10,425 bases of DNA. Origin: Roseicyclus sp. Lineage in GTDB: Bacteria > Pseudomonadota > Alphaproteobacteria > Rhodobacterales > Rhodobacteraceae. Positions 1 to 6,880 of the stretch are shown in pieces (the first letter of the stretch is position 1; the number at the start of each line of letters is the position of its first letter). Under the pieces are notes generated by a model. It was given only the letters and a program-made list of their open reading frames with translations. It did no database searches and was not told the DNA's origin. Position numbers and translations under genes: made by a program. The stretch lies in the NCBI GenBank assembly GCA_018401055.1, contig JAGYLB010000067.1, forward strand, positions 1 to 10,425, given 5' to 3'.

Positions 1-1
1 G

Positions 2-400
2 ACCGGGCGGCTGACGCCCAACGAATTTGTGGCGGTCACGTCAACGAACATTGCCAAGGTGCTGAATTGCTACCCGAAAAAGGGCGCGATCCTTGTGGGG
101 GCCGATGCCGATATCGTCGTCTGGGACCCCTCAAAGGAAAAGACCATCACGGCGGGTGCCCAGCAATCGGCCATCGACTATAACGTGTTCGAGGGGCACA
201 AGGTGAAGGGCCTGCCGCGCTTTACCCTGACGCGCGGGCATGTGGCGGTCCATGACGGCGAGATCCGCACGCAAGAAGGGCATGGCCAGTTCGTCAAGCG
301 CCCCGGTAACGGCACGGTGAACCGCGCGCTGTCCACGTGGAAAGACTTGACCGCGCCGCGGCCGGTGGCCCGGAGCGGCATTCCGGCGACGGGGGTTTGA
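2..400 (+). CDS. hydA: Dihydropyrimidinase, C-terminal part (5' end outside window)
   Basis: The reading frame is open from base 2 to the TGA at 398-400 and gives the last ~132 residues of a cyclic amidohydrolase. Dihydropyrimidinase opens the ring of dihydrouracil or dihydrothymine (or hydantoins) in the cytoplasm, the second step of reductive pyrimidine breakdown. The visible part has features I recognise from the D-hydantoinase/dihydropyrimidinase family: the LTPNEFV and TSTNIAKVLN stretches, the KKGAILVGADADIVVWDP turn into the small beta domain, and the QQSAIDYNVFEG and TRGHVAVHDGE segments. The metal-binding His and carboxylated Lys lie upstream and cannot be checked. The protein ends RSGIPATGV. 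Family members are about 480-490 residues, so roughly the last quarter is present. The next gene begins 1 base after the stop, which suggests co-transcription with the transporter genes. The family is confident. Dihydropyrimidine versus hydantoin preference cannot be read from this fragment. Confidence 0.93.
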   Translation, partial: TGRLTPNEFVAVTSTNIAKVLNCYPKKGAILVGADADIVVWDPSKEKTITAGAQQSAIDYNVFEGHKVKGLPRFTLTRGHVAVHDGEIRTQEGHGQFVKRPGNGTVNRALSTWKDLTAPRPVARSGIPATGV

Positions 401-401
401 T

Positions 402-869
402 TTGACGCAGCCCGATGGCGCGATTGCAGTGCAGTCTACTGAAAGCCCTCCTAGAGTTCCCATTTTGGCGATGGTTTTGGGTTGGATTGCAGCAAACGGT
501 GTTGGGGCACTTGCTTTCGCCCTCTATACGGTGACCGCGTTTGTTGTATTGGGGAGTATTCGCACAGAACCAGGAGGGTTGAATGAAGTCCTATCTTCTT
601 TCCTGACAATGTTTTTTCTTGGTTTGGTCTTTGGTTTGCCGATCACAGCCCTACCGTCGTTGGCTGTGCGGGCGACACTAGGACGTCGGCCGATTGGCTT
701 TATCCCTGCTTGCATTTGGGGCGTTGTTTTTGGGTCGCTTTTGGCCGGCTTTTTGGGTTCAGCATCGCCCGGAGAGGAGCGTTTCCAAGGTGCGATTGTA
801 TTTTTCTTGATCGGCCCACTTGCGGGCGCTGCTTGGGCCGTAGTGGAAAGAGAGTTTGTTAAGACGTGA
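402..869 (+). CDS. Four-helix integral membrane protein of unknown function, lower GC than neighbours
   Basis: I do not recognise this 155-residue protein. It has about four hydrophobic segments (roughly residues 22-50, 62-88, 98-120 and 128-147), a short polar N-terminus and a charged C-terminal end (VEREFVKT), so it is probably an inner-membrane protein. The start is uncertain. The TTG at 402 sits 1 base after the hydA stop with a G-run (390-395) just upstream; the first in-frame ATG is at 471, but it has no Shine-Dalgarno sequence and would cut into the first helix. The TGA overlaps the GTG start of the ABC ATPase (GTGA), so the two are probably translationally coupled. By hand count bases 421-840 are about 53% GC, against about 65% in a 60-base sample of the ATPase gene, with many T-ending codons. 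This suggests a recent insertion or weak codon selection. Its role in the transporter operon is unknown. Confidence 0.72.
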   Translation: MTQPDGAIAVQSTESPPRVPILAMVLGWIAANGVGALAFALYTVTAFVVLGSIRTEPGGLNEVLSSFLTMFFLGLVFGLPITALPSLAVRATLGRRPIGFIPACIWGVVFGSLLAGFLGSASPGEERFQGAIVFFLIGPLAGAAWAVVEREFVKT

Positions 870-1651
870 GTATTACCAACACCATCTGTGCAGAGGGTCT
901 CGACCTCACTTTCCAGACCGCAGACGGCCCCGTACAGGCGCTGAGCGATGTCTCCCTCACCATCAACAAGGGCGAGTTTGTAAGCTTCATTGGTCCGTCC
1001 GGCTGCGGCAAGACCACCTTTCTGCGCGTCATCGCGGCCTTGGAGCAGCCTACGGGCGGCACGATCACCGTCAATGGCCTGACGCCCGACGCAGCGCGGC
1101 AGGCGCGGGCTTATGGCTATGTCTTTCAGGCGGCGGGTCTTTATCCGTGGCGCACGATCGAAAAGAACATCGCCCTGCCGCTGGAGATCATGGGGTTCGA
1201 CCGCGCCGAGCAGGAAAAGCGCGTGAAGTCCGTGCTGCAACTGGTCGATCTGGAAGGGTTCGGCAAGAAATTCCCCTGGCAGCTTTCGGGCGGCATGCAA
1301 CAACGCGCCTCCATCGCCCGCGCGCTGGCCTTCGACGCCGATATCCTGCTCATGGACGAACCTTTCGGGGCGCTCGACGAGATCGTGCGCGACCACCTGA
1401 ACGAGCAGCTACTCAAGCTCTGGGCGCGCACCGAGAAAACCATCGGCTTCGTCACCCATTCGATCCCCGAGGCGGTCTATCTCTCGACCAAGATCGTCGT
1501 GATGTCCCCGCGCCCCGGCCGCATCACCGATGTCATCGAAAGCGACCTGCCGCGTGACCGCCCGCTCGAGATCCGCGACACGCCCGAATTCCTCGCCATC
1601 GCGCACCGCGTCCGCGAAGGGCTGCGCGCGGGGCATGCCTATGACGATTGA
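866..1651 (+). CDS. ABC transporter ATP-binding protein (SsuB/TauB/NrtD type)
   Basis: This 261-residue cytoplasmic ATPase should drive import through the two permeases encoded downstream. All nucleotide-binding motifs are visible: Walker A GPSGCGKTT (43-51), Q-loop Gln88 (YVFQ), signature LSGGMQQR (140-147), Walker B DILLMDE (159-165), D-loop GALD (168-171) and H-loop His198 (VTHS). Length and motif order fit the nitrate/sulfonate/taurine family of importer ATPases, and the sequence around PWRTIEKNI and the SPRPGRI turn near residue 215 is typical of it. The GTG start overlaps the preceding TGA by 4 bases; no better start lies nearby. The gene ends 9 bases before the next start. It is the motor of an uptake system that sits directly behind dihydropyrimidinase, so the substrate is probably a pyrimidine or related ring compound. 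That assignment is inference. Confidence 0.95.
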   Translation: MSITNTICAEGLDLTFQTADGPVQALSDVSLTINKGEFVSFIGPSGCGKTTFLRVIAALEQPTGGTITVNGLTPDAARQARAYGYVFQAAGLYPWRTIEKNIALPLEIMGFDRAEQEKRVKSVLQLVDLEGFGKKFPWQLSGGMQQRASIARALAFDADILLMDEPFGALDEIVRDHLNEQLLKLWARTEKTIGFVTHSIPEAVYLSTKIVVMSPRPGRITDVIESDLPRDRPLEIRDTPEFLAIAHRVREGLRAGHAYDD

Positions 1652-1660
1652 GGGGGGCGC

Positions 1661-1996
1661 ATGAGCGCAAGCCTGACGATCTGGCTGATGGGCGTGATGG
1701 CGGTGTTCCTGACCGCCAGCACCACGCTGCGCAGCTATGTCGACAGCGGCAAGCTGCCTGTTCTGATCGTGGCGCTGTTTCTTTACACGCTGGGCAATCT
1801 GATGATGGTGCGGCTGATGCGCGAGAGCGGGATGGCGGTGGCGGTTTCGCTCTCGGCGGTGCTGCAACTGGTGCTGGCCTCCGCCGTGGGGCTGACGATC
1901 TTTGGCGAACGCCCCTCGATGCTGCAACTGGCCGGGATCGCGCTTGGCATCGTTGCGGTCACGCTGATCGTCTGGCCGCAGCGGGGGCAGGGATGA
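1661..1996 (+). CDS. SMR/EamA-like four-helix small membrane protein
   Basis: This 111-residue, very hydrophobic protein has four predicted helices (about 5-24, 32-50, 57-80 and 86-105). Its size, helix count and the GERP turn followed by LQLAGIALGIVAVTLIVW resemble the small multidrug resistance (EmrE) and EamA half-transporter folds. Aligned by eye on the TTL of helix 1, the position of EmrE Glu14 falls on Leu17, and helix 1 has no acidic residue at all. The helix 3 tryptophan of EmrE is also not evident. It is therefore unlikely to be a normal proton-coupled drug exporter. ATG 1661 follows a G-run (1652-1657) that overlaps the end of the ATPase gene. Its TGA overlaps the ATG of the first permease (ATGA), so it is translated as part of the transporter operon. 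It may be an accessory subunit or a separate small transporter for the same pathway. I cannot choose between these. Confidence 0.85.
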   Translation: MSASLTIWLMGVMAVFLTASTTLRSYVDSGKLPVLIVALFLYTLGNLMMVRLMRESGMAVAVSLSAVLQLVLASAVGLTIFGERPSMLQLAGIALGIVAVTLIVWPQRGQG

Positions 1997-2982
1997 GTGC
2001 GGTGGCCGACATGGCGCGCCCGCGTGGTCCCGGCGCGCTGTCTGCGGTGACAGGCGCGGTGGTGCCGGTTCTGACGGTCGTTCTGGCCATAGTCGCCATC
2101 TGGTATGCGGCCAGCGTGATGATGAACCGGGCCTGGACGCTGGACCAGATCCAGCGCCAAGGTCTCGAGATGACGACGATGGATATCGTCGCAGCGGCAA
2201 TGACGCAGGACCGCCCGGTGCTGCCCGCGCCGCACCAGGTCTTCGCGGAAATCTGGAACACCACCGTGGGCGAGCCGATCATGCGCGAGCGGCGCGGCCA
2301 GATGCAGGGCAACCCGCGCAACCTGATCTTTCACGCCTACCACACACTTTGGCCGACAATCCTGGGCTTTGGCATCGGCAGTTTTCTCGGCATCCTATTG
2401 GCCGTCGGCATCGTGCATTCCCGCGCCATGGACATGAGCGTCATGCCCTGGGCCATCGCGTCGCAAACCATCCCGATCCTTGCCATCGCGCCGATCATCG
2501 TGGTGGTGGTCTCGAACCTGCCCGCGCTCAACAATGCCGTGGATCAAGGCTGGATCAGCGACGATACGAAACTGCTGGTGCCCAAGGCGTTGATCTCCTC
2601 CTACCTCAGTTTCTTTCCGGTCGTGGTCGGCATGGTGGCGGGGCTGCGTAGCCCGCAGGCGACCGACCTCGACCTGATGCGCACCTATTCGGCGAGCCGG
2701 GGCCAGACCTTCTGGAAGCTGCGGCTGCCGGCTTCGGTGCCGTTCTTGTTCACCTCGCTCAAGGTGTCGATCGCGGCGGCGCTTGTGGGCACCATCGTGG
2801 CCGAACTGCCCACGGGCGCGCGTTTCGGCCTTGGCGCGCGGTTGCTGACGGGCAGCTATTACGGCCAGACGATCCAGATCTGGTCGGCGCTGTTCATGGC
2901 GGCGATCTGCGCCGCCGCACTGGTGATCTTGCTGGGCGTGCTGGAGCGGGTGGTGCTCAAACGCATGGGGGCGCGGGCATGA
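1993..2982 (+). CDS. ABC transporter permease (TauC/SsuC type), first subunit
   Basis: This 329-residue inner-membrane protein is one of two channel subunits. The start is ATG 1993, which overlaps the stop of the preceding gene (ATGA); the same frame is open back to 1648, but that upstream part is the shadow of the SMR-like gene. Helix 1 is about residues 23-42. A long polar segment (about 45-115) follows, probably an enlarged periplasmic loop, and then the core of helices near 121-145, 153-182, 203-225, 258-280 and 303-325. The coupling (EAA) loop that docks on the ATPase is seen around 226-256, with DLMRTYSASRGQTFWKLRLP. The same LMRTY.AS.GQT..KLRLP pattern occurs in the next gene, so the two subunits are homologous and probably form a heterodimer. 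Its TGA overlaps the ATG of the second permease. Confidence 0.93.
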   Translation: MSAVADMARPRGPGALSAVTGAVVPVLTVVLAIVAIWYAASVMMNRAWTLDQIQRQGLEMTTMDIVAAAMTQDRPVLPAPHQVFAEIWNTTVGEPIMRERRGQMQGNPRNLIFHAYHTLWPTILGFGIGSFLGILLAVGIVHSRAMDMSVMPWAIASQTIPILAIAPIIVVVVSNLPALNNAVDQGWISDDTKLLVPKALISSYLSFFPVVVGMVAGLRSPQATDLDLMRTYSASRGQTFWKLRLPASVPFLFTSLKVSIAAALVGTIVAELPTGARFGLGARLLTGSYYGQTIQIWSALFMAAICAAALVILLGVLERVVLKRMGARA

Positions 2983-3896
2983 GGGCCGCCGCCATCCCGC
3001 CCTGGGGCCTGCCCGCGCTGGGCGCCGCGCTGATCGCGCTGGCGGCGCTGACCGACACGCGGCTGGCGCTAATCCTGGCTGTCTGGTTTGGCGCTTGGGC
3101 GCTGAACGCCGTGCTGGCCGAGCGGGCGCGGGGCAGGGCCACGCGCCTCCTTGTCCCGCTGATCTTCGGGGTCACGCTCTTGGCGCTGTGGGAAATGGCG
3201 GTGCAGCTTTACGACATTTCCTTTGTCATCTTGCCCGCGCCCTCCGCGATCTGGGCGCGGATGGTGACGGAAACCGCGACGCTCTGGGCCGATTTCCAGC
3301 AAACGATCCTCAAGGGCGCGCTGGCGGGCTATGTCATGGGCTGCGGCGCGGCCTTCCTTGCGGCACTCGCCGTCGACCGCTCACCCTTCCTGCAGCGCGG
3401 CCTTCTGCCTGTCGGCAATTTCATCGCGGCGCTGCCCATCGTCGGCACGGCGCCCATCTTTGTCATGTGGTTCGGCTTTGGCTGGCAGTCGAAATCGGCG
3501 GTCGTGGTGGCGATGGTGTTCTTTCCCATGCTGGTCAATTGCGTTCAGGGGTTGAAGGCATCCGACGCCATGCAACGCGACCTGATGCGCACCTATGCGG
3601 CCAGCTACGGGCAGACGCTGATCAAGCTGCGCCTGCCCACCGCCATGCCCTTCATCTTCAACGGGTTGAAGATCTGCACGACCCTTGCGCTGATCGGGGC
3701 GATTGTCGCTGAATTTTTTGGCTCTCCCACTGTGGGGATGGGGTTTCGGATAAAGATCGAGATGGGTCGCCTTGCCATGGATATGGTCTGGGCCGAGATC
3801 GCAGTGGCAGCCCTTGCGGGCTCGGGCTTCTACGGGTTGGTGGCCCTGATCGAAAAACGACTGACATTCTGGCATCCGTCGCAAAGACGGGGATGA
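2979..3896 (+). CDS. ABC transporter permease (TauC/SsuC type), second subunit
   Basis: This 305-residue inner-membrane protein is the second channel subunit. ATG 2979 overlaps the stop of the first permease by 4 bases. The N-terminus carries two extra hydrophobic segments (about 10-27 and 30-48) before the usual binding-protein-dependent permease core, whose helices lie near 60-80, 113-135, 146-170, 181-195, 230-252 and 277-298. The coupling loop is at about 205-232 (RDLMRTYAASYGQTLIKLRLP region), closely matching the one in the first permease. The short ILPAPSAIWARM stretch ahead of the core is typical of this family. The gene ends 36 bases before the binding-protein start, the only real gap in the operon. 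I am confident of the family. The substrate is inferred only from the neighbouring dihydropyrimidinase and the THI5-like binding protein. Confidence 0.93.
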   Translation: MRAAAIPPWGLPALGAALIALAALTDTRLALILAVWFGAWALNAVLAERARGRATRLLVPLIFGVTLLALWEMAVQLYDISFVILPAPSAIWARMVTETATLWADFQQTILKGALAGYVMGCGAAFLAALAVDRSPFLQRGLLPVGNFIAALPIVGTAPIFVMWFGFGWQSKSAVVVAMVFFPMLVNCVQGLKASDAMQRDLMRTYAASYGQTLIKLRLPTAMPFIFNGLKICTTLALIGAIVAEFFGSPTVGMGFRIKIEMGRLAMDMVWAEIAVAALAGSGFYGLVALIEKRLTFWHPSQRRG

Positions 3897-3919
3897 CGGC
3901 AAGAACAACGAAAACCAAC

Positions 3920-3926
3920 AGGAGGT
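3920..3926 (+). promoter_or_regulatory. Strong ribosome binding site for the substrate-binding protein
   Basis: AGGAGGT lies 6 bases before ATG 3933, a near-perfect match to the anti-Shine-Dalgarno sequence. The other genes of this operon rely on overlap coupling or G-runs. The strong site fits the usual need for an excess of the periplasmic binding protein over the membrane components. Confidence 0.85.
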
Positions 3927-3932
3927 AACATA

Positions 3933-4916
3933 ATGAAAAAGACACTGATCCCGGCCCTTGCCATTGGCCTCGCCGCCACTGCGGCCCAGGCGCAAGACGA
4001 GGTACGCTTGCAACTGCAATGGGTGACGCAGTCCCAGTTCGCGGGCTACTACGTCGCGCTGGAGAACGGCTATTACGAGGAAGAGGGGCTGGATGTGACC
4101 ATCCTGCCCGGCGGCCCCGATATCGCACCCCCGCAGGTGCTCGCGGGCGGCGGCGCGGATGCCATGCTCAACTGGATGCCCTCGGCCTTGGCGGCGCGGG
4201 AACGCGGCCTGCCGGTCGTCAACATCGCCCAGCCCTTCGTGCGCTCAGGGCTCATGCTGACCTGCTGGGCGGATGCGGGCATCGCCGAACCCGCCGATCT
4301 GGCGGGCCACACGGTCGCTCATTGGTTCTTCGGCAACGAATACCCGTTCATGGGCTGGATGAACCAGCTGGGCATCCCGGTCGATGGGTCCGAGGGTGGC
4401 GTGACGCTGTTGCAGGCAGGCTTCAACGTCGATCCGCTGTTGCAGCGGCAGGCCGATTGCATCTCGACCATGACCTATAACGAATACTGGCAGATCATCG
4501 ACGCGGGCATCTCGCCCGAGGAACTGGTGACCTTCCGCTACTCCGATTACGGCATGGACACGCTGGAGGATGGCATCTGGGTGCTTGAGGACAATCTCAA
4601 CGACCCCGCCTTCTTCGACAAGATGACCCGCTTCGTGCGCGCCTCCATGCGGGGCTGGGCCTGGGCTGCGGAAAACCCCGATGACGCGGCGATGATCGTG
4701 CTCGACTATGACGAGACGGGCGCGCAGACCGAAACCCACCAGCTGCGCATGATGGGCGAGGTTGCTTTGCTGGTCGAAGGCGGCAACGGGATGCTTGACG
4801 TGGAAAGCTACGCGCGCACGGTGCGCACCCTGCTGGAAGGCGGCGATGCGGTCATAACCGCCGAGCCGGAAGGTGCCTGGACCCATGCCGTGACCGAGGC
4901 GGCGCTGGCCAACTGA
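3933..4916 (+). CDS. ABC transporter substrate-binding protein, NMT1/THI5-like
   Basis: This 327-residue periplasmic protein captures the substrate for the importer. It has a classic signal peptide (MKK, hydrophobic stretch, AQA at 18-20, cleavage before QDE), with no lipobox cysteine at the cleavage point. The mature start VRLQLQWVTQSQFAGYYVA (about 24-42) matches the pattern of THI5/ThiY-like proteins, which bind thiamine-pyrimidine precursors, and GGPDIAP (60-66) matches the conserved glycine-rich turn. VALENGYYEEEGLDV and LAGGGADAML also fit the NMT1/SsuA superfamily. Cysteines occur at 111 and 176. Length is normal. In this context a pyrimidine, hydantoin or similar ring compound is the most likely ligand; taurine- or nitrate-like ligands are less likely. 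The gene is last in the operon and is followed by a hairpin. Confidence 0.93.
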   Translation: MKKTLIPALAIGLAATAAQAQDEVRLQLQWVTQSQFAGYYVALENGYYEEEGLDVTILPGGPDIAPPQVLAGGGADAMLNWMPSALAARERGLPVVNIAQPFVRSGLMLTCWADAGIAEPADLAGHTVAHWFFGNEYPFMGWMNQLGIPVDGSEGGVTLLQAGFNVDPLLQRQADCISTMTYNEYWQIIDAGISPEELVTFRYSDYGMDTLEDGIWVLEDNLNDPAFFDKMTRFVRASMRGWAWAAENPDDAAMIVLDYDETGAQTETHQLRMMGEVALLVEGGNGMLDVESYARTVRTLLEGGDAVITAEPEGAWTHAVTEAALAN

Positions 4917-4934
4917 GTTACGGCCCAAGACCTT

Positions 4935-4967
4935 GCGACAGCCCCGGCCGGGTCCGGGGCTGTTCGC
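4935..4967. terminator. Hairpin between convergent genes, likely terminator
   Basis: A perfect 10-bp stem (ACAGCCCCGG at 4938-4947 with CCGGGGCTGT at 4954-4963) closes a 6-base loop, and can be lengthened by 3 pairs past a bulge (4935-4937 with 4965-4967). It starts 18 bases after the binding-protein stop and ends 4 bases before the stop of the convergent minus-strand gene, so it could serve both. There is no true T-run on either side (GTTCGCGTTTC on the plus strand), so termination strength is uncertain. Confidence 0.6.
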
Positions 4968-4970
4968 GTT

Positions 4971-5342
4971 TCAGCGCCGCAGGTCTACGCCGACAGGCGC
5001 TATGGGCTCAAGATCGGACAGAAGGTCCGACAGGCTGACGCCCACGGGTGGCGTGGGATCGTCGAGCTTGTCGAAATCCCCCACCTGCCGGGTGTTGAGC
5101 GGCGGAATACCGAGGCCCTTGATCGGGGCGGGCAATTTCGGGGGTCCAGGGTCGTGGCGCAGGCTATTGCCAGCCGCAGACGCCGTGATCGCCCTTTGGC
5201 CAAGCTCCGTCCGGACGGGATCTGACCCGGGTGTGGTTTCGAGCCTTACATCGGCCAGGGGCGAAACTGCGCCGGGCGATGCGGCAACAAGCGATGTCAT
5301 CTCGGGCATCTCCGATTCGGAACAGCCCCAACCCGGTTGCAT
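4971..5342 (-). CDS. Small proline-rich hypothetical protein
   Basis: I do not recognise this protein. From ATG at 5342 (minus strand) it is 123 residues; a TTG at 5393 would add 17 residues in the same frame. ATG is preferred because GGCGGA precedes it at close spacing. The protein is polar and rich in Pro, Ser and Asp, without a signal peptide or membrane segment. Its C-terminus holds a duplicated motif: PVGVSL and PVGVDL flank the acidic linker LSDLLSDLEPI. The second half has strongly GC-biased third codon positions, which supports coding; no protein-like alternative was seen on the plus strand here. It converges on the ABC operon, with the hairpin between them, and diverges from the XRE regulator, so the two may share a regulatory region. 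The first half looks low-complexity, and its reality is less certain than that of the C-terminal part. Confidence 0.55.
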   Translation of the reverse strand: MQPGWGCSESEMPEMTSLVAASPGAVSPLADVRLETTPGSDPVRTELGQRAITASAAGNSLRHDPGPPKLPAPIKGLGIPPLNTRQVGDFDKLDDPTPPVGVSLSDLLSDLEPIAPVGVDLRR

Positions 5343-5406
5343 CTTTCCGCCAAATGCGGTGCGCGGGAAGCGGATGGCTAAAATGCCCCGCAAAAGGTGG
5401 CCACGG

Positions 5407-5426
5407 CTTGTAAATCCCGGTGCAAC
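5407..5426. promoter_or_regulatory. Possible operator for the ScfR/PccR-type regulator
   Basis: CTTGTAAA, 4 bases, then GGTGCAAC. From memory, the Rhodobacter PccR/ScfR regulator recognises TTTGCAAA, 4 bases, TTTGCAAA. This site has the right spacing and 11 of 16 matching positions, with a TGYAA core in both halves. It lies between the minus-strand hypothetical gene and the regulator gene, so it could control either or both. The match is imperfect and the reference motif is recalled, not checked. Confidence 0.3.
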
Positions 5427-5470
5427 CTCTTCGCGTAACGATCTTTTCCTGTTAATCTCGGTGTGTCCTC

Positions 5471-6816
5471 ATGCAGCAAGGCCCTGCCATGCCTCCCCTG
5501 TCCCCCGTCACGCCCTTGTCGCGCCGTGCCCATCTGACCGGCAACCGCATCCGCGAACGCCGTCTGGTGCTGGCAATGAAACAGGCCGATCTGGCGGTGC
5601 GTGTCGGGATATCGCCCTCCTACCTCAACCTGATCGAACACAACCGCCGCCGCATCGGGGGCAAGCTTCTGGTCGCCATCGCCCGCGCGCTGGAGGTAGA
5701 ACCGGCGCAACTGTCCGAAGGGGCAGATGCGACGCTCTACGATGCGCTGCAATCGGCCGCGCAGGCGCTGCCCACCGCCTATGGGGCCGCGCCTGAAACT
5801 GAGCGGATCGACGAGTTGGCGGCGCGTTTTCCGGGCTGGGCCGCGTTGATCGCAGCACAACAGAAACGCAACGCCGGGCTTGAGGCGCTGGTCGAGGGAC
5901 TGCGCGACCGCATTGGTCATGATCCGGTGCTGGCCGATGCCATGCACGAGGTTCTGTCGACCGTGGCCGCCATCCGGTCCACCGCTGATATCTTGGTGCG
6001 CGATCCCGGCATCGACCCGGCCTGGCGCACGCGGTTCCACCGCAACCTGCATGAAGAGGCCGAACGCCTGTCGGTCCGGGCCACGGCGCTTCTGGGCCAT
6101 TTCGAGGCCGAGGAAGATGCGGGTGCGCGCGCCTCCTCCACCCCGATCGAAACGGTCGAGGCGATGTTCGAGGCGGCAGCCCATCATTTTCCGGGCATCG
6201 AGGCCGAGGGGGCGGTGGCCATCCCCTCCGTTCTGGCGCGCGCGGCTAGGCATGGAGGACCCCGCCACGCGGGCGCTGGGCGAGCGTTGGCTGGCAGGTT
6301 ACGCCGCCGATGCGGCCCGGTTGCCGCTGGCGGTGTTGCAACCGGCAGCCGAGGCGGCGGGCCATGACCCTGGCGGCGCTGCTGCATCTGGGGCAGGGCG
6401 ATGTGGCGCTGGTGCTGCGCCGTCTGGCGACACTTCCGCGTCCGCCCGGTCTGGGCGAGGGGCCGCCGCCTTTCGGGTTGGCGGTTTGTGATGGGGCCGG
6501 CGCGCTGATCTTTCGCCGCCGCCTGACGGCCTTTTCCATCCCGCGCTTCGGGGCGGGTTGCCCGCTCTGGCCGCTTTACCGGGCGCTGGGCCGTCCCGGC
6601 CAGCCCGAGGCGGCCCTGATCGAGATGCCACAGGGCAACCTGTTCCAGGCCTGGGCGGTCAGCCAGCCCGTCGGCCCCGCTGCCTTTGGCGCGGCCCCGG
6701 TGATGCAGGCGGTCATGCTGGTGATGCCCGCCGTGCCAGGAGCAAAGGGTCAGGCGATTGCGGCGGGGCCGGGGTGTCACCTTTGCCCGCGGCACGGCTG
6801 CGCCGCGAGGCGCTAA
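5471..6816 (+). pseudogene. XRE-family short-chain acyl-type regulator (ScfR/PccR/RamB-like), two frameshifts
   Basis: Read with two frame changes this is a ~440-residue regulator. The N-terminal XRE helix-turn-helix (about residues 24-80) contains GNRIRERR, KQADLA and SPSYLNLIEHNRR. The C-terminal domain ends with the cysteine motif CHLCPRHGCAARR, typical of ScfR-like regulators that sense short-chain acyl-CoA. Frame 1 runs from ATG 5471 (ATG 5489 is an alternative start) to about 6241. The frame then changes within GCGCGCGCGG and continues as RLGMEDPATRALGERWLAGY from about 6243. A second change near 6366-6371 leads into LAALLHLGQGDVALVLRRL, ending at TAA 6816. Each change equals one extra base or two missing bases; loss of one CG from the CG run explains the first. 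Read as is, translation stops at 6367 after 298 residues with a foreign tail, so the sensing domain is lost. All three segments keep family-like sequence, which indicates a recent mutation or sequencing errors. Confidence 0.85.
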
Positions 6817-6880
6817 TCGCGTTGTTCGACAAAAGACGGATTAGGGCGCAAGCGTGAAAAGAACGCCCAATGCCGGTCCC

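Noticed and set aside
524..1396. Long open minus-strand frame of 290 codons across the membrane-protein and ATPase genes
   Set aside because: It is antisense to an ATPase with every expected motif; its translation is not protein-like (arginine- and glutamine-rich, no domain), as is usual for shadows in GC-rich DNA.
1648..1992. Upstream extension of the first permease frame to give 444 residues
   Set aside because: The extension overlaps the SMR-like gene in another frame, is composed of shadow-type sequence, and the ATG at 1993 gives the standard ATGA overlap and a normal permease length.
4933..5796. Plus-strand open frame of 287 codons across the intergenic region
   Set aside because: It runs through the hairpin, the opposing gene and out of frame into the regulator's HTH region; its translation has no recognisable order, while the other frames do.
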